From Verrucomicrobiaceae bacterium (lineage in GTDB: Bacteria; Verrucomicrobiota; Verrucomicrobiia; Verrucomicrobiales; DEV007): a stretch of DNA of 50,237 nucleotides. The notes under the pieces are model-generated. The model worked only from the letters and a program-made list of their open reading frames with translations, searched no databases and had not been told where the DNA came from. Below are positions 43,368-50,237 of this stretch, piece after piece. The stretch spans positions 1-50,237 of the forward strand of contig SHBV01000020.1 in NCBI GenBank assembly GCA_004211885.1, written 5' to 3'. The position numbers and the translations under genes are program-made. The stretch's first letter is position 1, and each line of letters begins with the position of its first letter.

Positions 43368-44606
43368 TTATTGGTTCCAATTAAACTTAGTTAACCCTTT
43401 GAGTTCTCTGATGAAGAGCTCATTTCCGCAAACGACAAGGTGCGCCCATGTGGGAGAATCAGATATTTTTGTTGAGTCAATGAGTTTGAACTTTGAGGGG
43501 TCCAAATGGAGTAATAATAGTTTTCCATCAGCAGTAAGCGCTAGTGCTTTTTCATTATTTGCGACTAGAGAGGCGTATTCGCTAAACTTATCATCTGTGC
43601 TCCACATAACTTTTCCCGAACTCGCTTCAATGCAGTGGAATCTTTTGTCTCTGCCATGCATATAAACGTAGCCCTCATGACTAATCGGGGAAGACATGTA
43701 ACCTTCTGTTTTGTTAGACCAAGTTTTTGAAACATTCATACCTTTTTGATCAGTTCCCACCTTGAAAAGAAAGCTTCCTCCCCCATAACTGCTAGTAAAA
43801 AGGGTATCTCCAATTACTGTCGGAGTGAGTATATTCATTCCACGGAAGGCTTTGACTTTGTAGCTCCACATCACATTACCATTGTTCAAATCTAGTCCGG
43901 CGAGTTCTTCTCTGGTCTGTGCTAAGAGTTGGTTCTTGCCTGCGACTTCAGCAATAACGAGTGATGAGAAAGCGCTGCCATTCATGGCTCGATTATCTTT
44001 CATTGCTCCCCAGACCTTTGATCCATCGGAGCATTTAATTTTAACGATTTGAGCGCCTGCCTGAACATACAAATGGTCATTTGATATTAGTGGTGATGAT
44101 ACGAATCCAAAGGTCGGAACTGTTGATTTCTCTTGTTCGACAAAATCAATGCGCCATTTCTCTTTCCCCGTTTCTCCATCAATGGCTATTAGGACATCGC
44201 GTATTCCTCCAACATATAATGTTCCCTTGGAGTATATTGGAGTTGATCTTACCCAGCTACCATTTTTGCGAGCAAAGAATGGAACTTTCATCGACCCTTT
44301 CCAGGAAAGTTCCCATATTTGCTTGCCACTTTTTCTGTCAAAAGCTCTGGTGATTTCGTCCGATTTATTTTTTGTTTCAACAGTAAAGACCCGGTCAGTA
44401 GTCACTATTGGGCTTGAGTATCCTTCCGAGAGTTTTTTGCTCCATTCTTTTTTAATGCTTTTTAAATTATCTGGCCATACGAAATCCGAATTTGTGATTT
44501 TACCGTCTCTGTTTGGTCCGCGCCACTGTTCCCATGTTATGGGCGCTGATATAAGAGAGTCAGAGGCAAAGCCGAGAAGGAGTGTAGAAAGAGCGATGTA
44601 TTTCAT
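43368..44606 (-). CDS. Secreted PQQ-like beta-propeller protein
   Basis: 412 residues with a signal peptide (MKYIALSTLLLGFASDSLIS, cleavage after SA). The N-terminus WEQWRGPNRDGKIT is typical of the PVC outer-membrane or periplasmic PQQ-repeat family. Repeats with W-docking motifs recur: AFDRKSGKQIWELSW, AIDGETGKEKWRIDF, GLDLNNGNVMWSYKV, CIEASSGKVMWSTDD. This is a pyrroloquinoline-quinone-dehydrogenase-like propeller without the catalytic residues being evident, similar to BamB-type scaffolds. Substrate or partner is unknown. It is downstream of the HEAT/TPR gene on the same strand (56 bases), perhaps co-transcribed. Confidence 0.9.
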   Translation of the reverse strand: MKYIALSTLLLGFASDSLISAPITWEQWRGPNRDGKITNSDFVWPDNLKSIKKEWSKKLSEGYSSPIVTTDRVFTVETKNKSDEITRAFDRKSGKQIWELSWKGSMKVPFFARKNGSWVRSTPIYSKGTLYVGGIRDVLIAIDGETGKEKWRIDFVEQEKSTVPTFGFVSSPLISNDHLYVQAGAQIVKIKCSDGSKVWGAMKDNRAMNGSAFSSLVIAEVAGKNQLLAQTREELAGLDLNNGNVMWSYKVKAFRGMNILTPTVIGDTLFTSSYGGGSFLFKVGTDQKGMNVSKTWSNKTEGYMSSPISHEGYVYMHGRDKRFHCIEASSGKVMWSTDDKFSEYASLVANNEKALALTADGKLLLLHLDPSKFKLIDSTKISDSPTWAHLVVCGNELFIRELKGLTKFNWNQ

Positions 44607-44662
44607 AATTAAAGAACGTAAATTATAAGAGTTTGGATTTTTTTCTATTTAATTTAAATAAT

Positions 44663-47335
44663 TCATCGATCACTAGGATCGCCATTTTTAAATCTCTCGA
44701 GTTGGCGCAATACCTGTGCGTCGCCATCCAATAGATTTACAGCTTTCTCGGAGAATTCTATAGCTTTTGACCGGTCCCCTCGCTGGAAGTGGACCTCGGC
44801 CAGAGTGTCCAGAAATGCTCCATTATCAGGTTCTAATTGAACTGCTCTATTTGCATGTTCAAGTGCCTCATCGAGATTTTTTGAGCAACGAGATAATAAC
44901 CACGCATGATTGTTATTATGCTGCCCATGGTTTGGAAACCTGATGACAGTTGCTTTTGAAACTTGGTAAGTTGTTTTAAATAATTTATTTGCTTCATCGA
45001 TTTTTTCTGAATCCACAAGTAACTGGTACAAGTCTTCAAGCATTGAACTGTCTGAGGGGTTAATTTGTTGTAGATTTTTGATTATGGTGATTGCTTCGCT
45101 CGTGTCCTGATTTTCTAGTGAGTCTTTTGCTCGCATGACTCCTAGCCTAATGAGGTAACTTAGTGCATTGCGGGGGCTAATGACGCTATTGGCATTTACT
45201 GCGCGCATTCTCGAAAGTAGATAAAATTCTAATGCGTGAGCACATTGACTCGCCGGAACCTGTCTAATTTTCAGATCGGCATATTTTCGGCGCAAGGCTT
45301 CAGGATGAACGCTTTCATGAGGAGATGCCAGACGAAGTATGATTTCATCTTGAGCCCTTGCAAGTTCATCGTCTCCATGGAGCCACATTGAACTGGCCAA
45401 AAAATGTCTTTTAGTCATATCGCCTACGGACATGATTGAAGCCTTGTTCTTCAGTTCTAGCCCTTTTTCTTTTTCTCCGGATTGAGTAAGAGCCACGCCT
45501 TTTAAGTATAGGGGCAAAGGGTCGGATTCTTTGATCTGCCATGCCCTATCGAATTCTTGAAATGCTAATTTCGGCTTTTTAGCATTAAGTAATGTGTTCC
45601 CGTATCTCATGTAATGATACCCTGTCGCTTCTGCTCCTATTAATTGGATCCATTCTTTATTTGCATCCGCGGCTAATTCCCATAGTTCGTGTAGTCGCGC
45701 CAAATCCTTTACTGCTCTAGTGAATTCTTTTTTTCGTTCATTGTTTGTGCAGGTCTTTGCATAATCAGACATGGCTTGAATTAATTTGCGTGCATCTTCT
45801 GGCTCATTGTTAAGATCATTAAAATCAAAAAGTAAGGCCATACGCTCTAAGGCCCTCTTACTGGTATCTTTTGGAAACTCTAGTTTTACAAATTCCCAGG
45901 AAATTACCGTGAGCCATGAATACTCCGCACTGGTTTGGAATAATGCATCAATTACTTCTTCTTCTGATTCCATTTCCATCGCTCGGATAGCAAGTTGGTT
46001 AGCCATTTCATTAAGACCAACCAATCGTTCCCACCTGATGAGTGGAATTAAACTGGCGTTATTCTTAGTGAGTAATTCTTCGGATATTTTCATGATCCGT
46101 TTGGCTTCCTCGTCCTGTCCTGTTAAAGAGCATGCAGCAGCTAATTGGCCTGCAGGGTTTAGTGATTTTCTTACTGTTTCTTCCGTGTCGGCTTTGAAAT
46201 TTTCCTCGTAATTTTTCAGCCAATTATCGTATGGCGCTTTTTTTGTTTCAATTCCCAGGGACTGAAATGCGGCATTAAAGTTATATCTCCACATTTCCAT
46301 ATCAAAAAGTTCAGAACCACTTGCTCTTTTGGCTAATTCAAAGGCACGGGAAGCTTCGCCATTAATGATGAGTGCATTTAAACATCTTCCAAGCTCGTCC
46401 TTGATTGCCATGGCATATTCTTCTATGTCTTGGATTATTTTTTTAAATTCTTCTTCCTCACCTGTGAGACGTGCGAAAGCAGCAGCAAATCCTCGAGTTT
46501 CGGTAGTCCGGCGGCTGGGGTCGACAAAGGACTTCGCGTATTCGGATAAATTTCCTCCAGCCACTAGAGAGTGTCGTGCCCTAGTTTTGTCACCAATGCT
46601 CTCAAATACTTTTGCGGCCTCATTGAAATTTGCATTGGCTCTTAGCATCCATGCAAGTAGCTCTGCATCGACTTGAGTCTTACTTGAAAGTTTACGCTGC
46701 TTTTCAATTGCGGATTCGATTTGATCTCTTTGTAATAAGAACGCGACATAATTGCGTATGCCATTTTGATCCAGTGCGGCAACTTCTAAAAGATCTTTTG
46801 CCTGTTGATAGTTCCCCTTAATTATAAGTGAGGGAACTTCTTCGGAGATATTTCGACTAACTATCTGAGCTACCATTTTGCGAATGCCGGGATCCCGTTC
46901 GCGTTTCACCAGTTTCATTAACAGTTTGGTTTCTCCGATTTGGGCGAGTTCAACAATGGCTATTTCTTTTTCTACGGCGCCTCCTTTTCTAAACTGATTA
47001 ACAAGTTTGACGATATTCTTCGGTGTTTCTGGGTATAATCCTAAATCAAATTCTTCTAGGATTGAATTGCCTCGATAACGCATTTCCACATTACCGTTTT
47101 TAATGGCTTCTCTTAGGAGAGGCTCTGCGGCACGTCCCATATTCCAAACTGCCTCCATGGCTATTTCTCTTAATTTAAAATCGTCAGAGCTTAGTTGTTC
47201 TATCGCTTTTAGGATCTGTTCACGACCAGGTGCCTTTTCTGATTGAGGCTCCTGAGCTAAATGTTCCATGGGAATCATCAAGCTTATGATTGCAAGCATT
47301 GCAGTGAAAAGCGGTTGCTTTCTAGTGATTGCCAT
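44663..47335 (-). CDS. Secreted HEAT- and TPR-repeat protein
   Basis: 890 residues with a signal peptide (MAITRKQPLFTAMLAIISLM). Residues ~40-170 contain HEAT-like repeats (FKLREIAMEAVWNMGRAAEPLLREA). The rest is alpha-helical with TPR or Sel1-like units, clearest at the C-terminus (EALEHANRAVQLEPDNGAFLDTLAEVHFQRGDRSKAIEFSEKAV, ~820-870) and at ~600-640. No enzyme domain is visible. Probably a periplasmic or surface scaffold, possibly acting with the downstream PQQ-propeller protein. It is divergent from the OmpH-like gene. Confidence 0.88.
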   Translation of the reverse strand: MAITRKQPLFTAMLAIISLMIPMEHLAQEPQSEKAPGREQILKAIEQLSSDDFKLREIAMEAVWNMGRAAEPLLREAIKNGNVEMRYRGNSILEEFDLGLYPETPKNIVKLVNQFRKGGAVEKEIAIVELAQIGETKLLMKLVKRERDPGIRKMVAQIVSRNISEEVPSLIIKGNYQQAKDLLEVAALDQNGIRNYVAFLLQRDQIESAIEKQRKLSSKTQVDAELLAWMLRANANFNEAAKVFESIGDKTRARHSLVAGGNLSEYAKSFVDPSRRTTETRGFAAAFARLTGEEEEFKKIIQDIEEYAMAIKDELGRCLNALIINGEASRAFELAKRASGSELFDMEMWRYNFNAAFQSLGIETKKAPYDNWLKNYEENFKADTEETVRKSLNPAGQLAAACSLTGQDEEAKRIMKISEELLTKNNASLIPLIRWERLVGLNEMANQLAIRAMEMESEEEVIDALFQTSAEYSWLTVISWEFVKLEFPKDTSKRALERMALLFDFNDLNNEPEDARKLIQAMSDYAKTCTNNERKKEFTRAVKDLARLHELWELAADANKEWIQLIGAEATGYHYMRYGNTLLNAKKPKLAFQEFDRAWQIKESDPLPLYLKGVALTQSGEKEKGLELKNKASIMSVGDMTKRHFLASSMWLHGDDELARAQDEIILRLASPHESVHPEALRRKYADLKIRQVPASQCAHALEFYLLSRMRAVNANSVISPRNALSYLIRLGVMRAKDSLENQDTSEAITIIKNLQQINPSDSSMLEDLYQLLVDSEKIDEANKLFKTTYQVSKATVIRFPNHGQHNNNHAWLLSRCSKNLDEALEHANRAVQLEPDNGAFLDTLAEVHFQRGDRSKAIEFSEKAVNLLDGDAQVLRQLERFKNGDPSDR

Positions 47336-47510
47336 ATTTCCTATGATAGTTGCTTGTGTGCTTTAATGAAAACCTGAAATTTAGTTAGTTATTGGACTGA
47401 TGAATAATTAATACTAATTGAGTTCTTTGGGGAGAAGTTTTTAGGGCTCAGTGGTATTTATATCTTTCGGTTTTGACTCCTGTAGCGCGCGAGGTAATCT
47501 TAGGGCAAAT

Positions 47511-48080
47511 ATGAAAGAAATATTCTATTATTTTATTCTTTTTAATTTATCCTCTTTGCTCACATTTTCTGCATTTTCTCAGGAAATGAAAGTGGGCATT
47601 GTTGATATGAATAGAGTTTTTGGTGAATATCATAAAACTAAAGAAACTGAAAAAGAAATACAGAACAAGCGAGACATTGCACGTAAGGAAGTTTCAGAGC
47701 GTGACAATGAGCTTAAAGAAAAAATTAAGGAGCTCAAAGATTTGGAGAGAGAAATTGCAGATCCCGTAAGCAGTAGAGAAGTTCGGGCTGCTAGTCAGAA
47801 ACGTGCTCAGAAAATTTCTAATGAGGCTCGAATTATGCGCGATGCGGTTCTTGATTTTGCTAGGAAGCGTGAAATGCAATTAATGGAAATGTCTAAGCGC
47901 AAGAGGGGTGTTATCTTAGAAGAGATTCAGGTTGCCGTTAGTCAGCATTCCAAGAAAGAAGGATACGATTTAGTTTTTGATAAGTCAGCTCGTAGCACGA
48001 AGGGAATAAGTTTTCTTCTGTACTCTAAGGTTGCCCGTGATATTAGCGCAAAGATGATTTCGGAGTTGAATGGTGAATGA
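47511..48080 (+). CDS. OmpH/Skp-like periplasmic chaperone
   Basis: 189 residues from ATG 47511, where a signal peptide begins (MKEIFYYFILFNLSS...SAFSQ). A GTG-type upstream extension to 47451 is open but adds nothing homologous. Mature start EMKVGIVDMNRVFGEYHKTKETEKEIQ is the Skp/OmpH pattern. A long charged coiled coil follows (~45-140), then the return strand region YDLVFDKSARSTKGISFLLYSK. Skp is a jellyfish-shaped trimer that holds outer-membrane proteins in the periplasm. It is followed by scpB after 96 bases. Confidence 0.88.
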   Translation: MKEIFYYFILFNLSSLLTFSAFSQEMKVGIVDMNRVFGEYHKTKETEKEIQNKRDIARKEVSERDNELKEKIKELKDLEREIADPVSSREVRAASQKRAQKISNEARIMRDAVLDFARKREMQLMEMSKRKRGVILEEIQVAVSQHSKKEGYDLVFDKSARSTKGISFLLYSKVARDISAKMISELNGE

Positions 48081-48176
48081 CCTATTTTCTGGATCTTTTA
48101 TTTTAGTTTATTTCCGTCCGGAGACTATTGATTGGATTGCTTTTGAAGCGAAATATATTCTGGGTTTACAAAGTTA

Positions 48177-48893
48177 ATGCCAAAAATAAAACTTAACCAA
48201 ATTGTAGAGGCAATGTTATTTGCCTCTAAGGAACCGATTACAACTAAGACAATCGCAAAAATTATACGTAAAGTTTCTAAGAGAGAAGTGCCTGACGATA
48301 AATTGTGTTCTGTCAATGCTAAGGAAGTTGAAAAAGTTGTCGATACACTTAATCGATCTTATCAAAAGAAAAGTTCTCCATACATAATTGAAGAACGTTC
48401 AAATGGTTGGAGTTTATTTACGAGGATTGAATACGGAGTTTATTTGCGAGAGCTGTTTCCCGATTTAAAGCCTACCCGGCTAAGTGCTCCTGCTTTGGAA
48501 ACTTTAGCAATTGTGGCATATAGACAGCCCATCACAAAGGCTGCTATAGAGGCTGTTCGTGGAGTTAATGTTGATGGGGTATTACAATCATTAATTGAAA
48601 GAGGCTTAGTTGGGATTGGAGGGCGAGCAGACTTGCCGGGGAAGCCATTCTTATATGAAACATCCAAAAACTTTTTGGAGCATTTTGGTATAAAAAATGT
48701 TGATGATTTACCTAATGCTTCGGAATTGAGGCAGGTAGAATTGCCCCAACCCGAGGCCGAAGTAGTTGATGGGGAACAGCTACCATTAAGTGGTGTGAGT
48801 TCTTCTGATGACAGAGATTCTAATGAAAATGATGACGTTTCTGTTGAGGTTTCTGAAGAAAAAGATGATGACAATACCCCTACCAAGGAATAA
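48177..48893 (+). CDS. scpB: Segregation and condensation protein ScpB
   Basis: 238 residues. ScpB is the winged-helix kleisin partner of SMC-ScpA in chromosome condensation. Two winged-helix domains are seen: IVEAMLFASKEPITTKTIAKII (N-terminal) and the hallmark RLSAPALETLAIVAYRQPITKAAIEAVRGVNVDGVLQSLIERGLV near residues 100-145, then GKPFLYETSKNFLEHFGI. The C-terminal ~45 residues are acidic and likely disordered (SSSDDRDSNENDD). scpA is not in this window. Confidence 0.95.
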   Translation: MPKIKLNQIVEAMLFASKEPITTKTIAKIIRKVSKREVPDDKLCSVNAKEVEKVVDTLNRSYQKKSSPYIIEERSNGWSLFTRIEYGVYLRELFPDLKPTRLSAPALETLAIVAYRQPITKAAIEAVRGVNVDGVLQSLIERGLVGIGGRADLPGKPFLYETSKNFLEHFGIKNVDDLPNASELRQVELPQPEAEVVDGEQLPLSGVSSSDDRDSNENDDVSVEVSEEKDDDNTPTKE

Positions 48894-48952
48894 CTGGCTA
48901 CTGGCTTGCGGGATCAACGGGTCCGAATTAGAATAATTTATTTATCATTAAT

Positions 48953-50020
48953 ATGTCTCTTGATTCTATTAGAGAGCAGATAGATGCCCTCGACACTGCG
49001 TTGCTTAAGCTTCTTAATGAGCGAGCTGATTTGGTGCACCAGGTTGGAGAAATTAAGAAAAAGGATGGAATTGAAATTTATGCGCCAGAGCGCGAAGAAA
49101 GTCTATTAAAGGGATTGGCCGAAAAAAGTGAAGGAAGATTAACTGAAGATTCGATACGTGCTATTTATCGCGAAATAATGTCAGCGGCATTGTCTCTTGA
49201 GGAGGATCTCAAAATTGCATACCTTGGGCCTCAGGGAACATGGACCCATCAGGCAGCTATAAGTAAATTTGGCCATAGTGTCAGTTATTCTCCTCAGGAA
49301 AGTCTTTCTGCTGTGTTTGATCAAGTGGCAAGAAAAAAAGCAGACTATGGTGTGGTGCCTATCGAAAATTCAACTGAAGGTGCGGTCAATCATACTTTAG
49401 ACATGTTTGCAGATTCGCCTTTAAGGATTTGTGCTCAAATATTGTTACCAATCGAAAATGCATTAATGGCAAAAGTTTCACGTGAAGATATAAAAAAGTT
49501 ATACTCTCACCCTCAAGTCTTTGGTCAGTGCAGAGAATGGCTACAAAAGAATTTTCCTAGTGCAGATTTGATTGAAGTTTCTAGCACTACCCGTGCAGCA
49601 TCTATAGTTGTCAAAGAGTCTCACGCTGCGGCATTAGGAGGAAAACTTGCGGCTGAATTAAATGGTTTGGATTTGTTGGAAGAGAGCATTCAAGATCGTG
49701 CGACAAATACTACAAGATTTTTGGTATTGAGTCATAAGATGTGTCCTCCGACTGGTAATGACAGGACGTCCGTGATGTTTTCTGTACGTGATAAGCCAGG
49801 TTCACTGTTTGATGCATTACAACCTTTCAATTCATTCAAAATCAATATGTCTAAAATTGAGAGCAGGCCATCTAAGCAGCGTGATTGGGAATATTATTTC
49901 TTTGTAGATATTATTGGGCATTGCGAGGATCCGGAACTTGCTCAAGCGCTGAGTGAACTTGAGGAACACTGTAGTTTTATCAAGGTTTTGGGTAGTTATC
50001 CTGATTCTGCAGTAAATTAG
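48953..50020 (+). CDS. pheA: Bifunctional chorismate mutase/prephenate dehydratase (P-protein)
   Basis: 355 residues. Residues ~1-85 are an AroQ-type chorismate mutase (IREQIDALDTALLKLLNERADLVHQVGEIKK). Residues ~90-265 are prephenate dehydratase (AYLGPQGTWTHQAA, YGVVPIENSTEGAVNHTLD, DRATNTTRFLVLS with the catalytic Thr region). A C-terminal ACT domain follows (SVMFSVRDKPGSLFDALQPFNSFKINMSKIESRPS, matching the ESRP phenylalanine site). It makes phenylpyruvate for phenylalanine and is probably feedback-inhibited by Phe. Start ATG 48953 is 59 bases after scpB. Confidence 0.96.
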   Translation: MSLDSIREQIDALDTALLKLLNERADLVHQVGEIKKKDGIEIYAPEREESLLKGLAEKSEGRLTEDSIRAIYREIMSAALSLEEDLKIAYLGPQGTWTHQAAISKFGHSVSYSPQESLSAVFDQVARKKADYGVVPIENSTEGAVNHTLDMFADSPLRICAQILLPIENALMAKVSREDIKKLYSHPQVFGQCREWLQKNFPSADLIEVSSTTRAASIVVKESHAAALGGKLAAELNGLDLLEESIQDRATNTTRFLVLSHKMCPPTGNDRTSVMFSVRDKPGSLFDALQPFNSFKINMSKIESRPSKQRDWEYYFFVDIIGHCEDPELAQALSELEEHCSFIKVLGSYPDSAVN

Positions 50021-50071
50021 GTGCGTTTCGGTTGAAAAATTCTCAAAAATAAAGAAAATTGCTTAAAACCC

Positions 50072-50105
50072 TAATTATTAGCGTGTTTCGTAACTCTAAT
50101 AATTA
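50072..50105 (+). terminator. Possible AT-rich terminator after pheA
   Basis: TAATTATTAG (50072-50081) pairs with CTAATAATTA (50096-50105) around a 14-base loop, followed by AGTCTTTTGC. The stem has almost no GC and the loop is long, so it is a weak candidate. Confidence 0.35.
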
Positions 50106-50173
50106 AGTCTTTTGCTTTCTACTTGGTTTTCATCTGTATCTGGTTAGATTACGCGCCCTTTTTTCAGGTTATC

Positions 50174-50237
50174 TTGGAAAGGCCAAAATCCCGCTACATA
50201 AAAGATGTTTACGTCAAACCGGCAACATCCATAAGAT
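50174..50237 (+). CDS. Possible start of a gene cut by the right edge
   Basis: A TTG at 50174, with AGG about 7 bases upstream, opens a frame LERPKSRYIKDVYVKPATSI that is still open at the window end. The DxxVKPxxSIR pattern recalls the opening of CBS-domain-containing proteins, but 21 codons are too few to assign a family, and the frame may be chance. Confidence 0.2.
   Translation, partial: MERPKSRYIKDVYVKPATSIR

Noticed and set aside
45786..46211. 141-codon open frame antisense to the HEAT/TPR gene
   Set aside because: Serine-rich shadow of the charged helical repeats on the other strand.
48440..48886. 148-codon open frame antisense to scpB
   Set aside because: Ser/Thr-rich shadow of the acidic ScpB tail; no independent support.
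1..50237. Mobile element, prophage or integrated island
   Set aside because: No transposase, integrase, terminal inverted repeats or tRNA-associated direct repeat was found, and the housekeeping gene neighbourhoods look undisturbed.

Overview
The window looks like chromosome from a marine-type member of the Verrucomicrobiota (PVC superphylum). This rests on gene content. There is a protein with a planctomycete-type cytochrome c motif plus DUF1549/DUF1553, next to a DUF1501 protein. There are several large secreted FG-GAP/ASPIC-UnbV, CotH, LamG and thrombospondin-type-3 proteins, a PQQ-like propeller and many TPR proteins. No phage, insertion sequence, CRISPR array or replication origin was seen. 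Lineage is inferred from content only; no marker phylogeny could be run.

Left third (1-20041) is a block of secreted or surface proteins. A >1208-residue calcium-repeat/LamG protein on the minus strand runs off the left edge. Next is a minus-strand FG-GAP + ASPIC/UnbV + TlpA-type thioredoxin + TPR lipoprotein gene, split into two open reading frames by one in-frame TGA. Facing away from it is a plus-strand lipoprotein fusing an SCO-like CxxxC...H domain to FG-GAP and ASPIC/UnbV. Then follow a 1671-residue CotH/lamin-tail protein, the cytochrome/DUF1549/DUF1553 protein and a Tat-exported DUF1501 protein. The first protein and the CotH protein share a distinctive N-terminal module of about 200 residues. 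The setting suggests an envelope assembly for capturing or degrading extracellular material with redox or metal handling; that role is inferred.

Middle (20042-31000): a HAD phosphatase, a glycosyltransferase resembling the SenB selenosugar synthase family, a TPR protein, recO (short), prfB with its programmed +1 frameshift, trmD, tRNA-Pro(GGG), and the arginine cluster argC-argJ-argB-argD-argF, with an intrinsic-terminator-like hairpin between argJ and argB.

Right part (31000-50237): a minus-strand run polX-plsY-gpsA-unknown-APS kinase (the last with a degenerate ATP-sulfurylase domain); a sensor-kinase-like protein without the usual phospho-accepting histidine; serA and ilvD (the latter with a lysine-rich tail); a PQQ-propeller protein; a HEAT/TPR protein; an OmpH/Skp-like chaperone; scpB; and a chorismate mutase-prephenate dehydratase (pheA).

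The most unusual points are the single TGA in the FG-GAP/thioredoxin gene, followed by a hairpin placed much like a bacterial SECIS element with a GGUC-type loop, and a SenB-like gene 13 kb away. Nonsense mutation or sequencing error remain the simplest explanations of the TGA.
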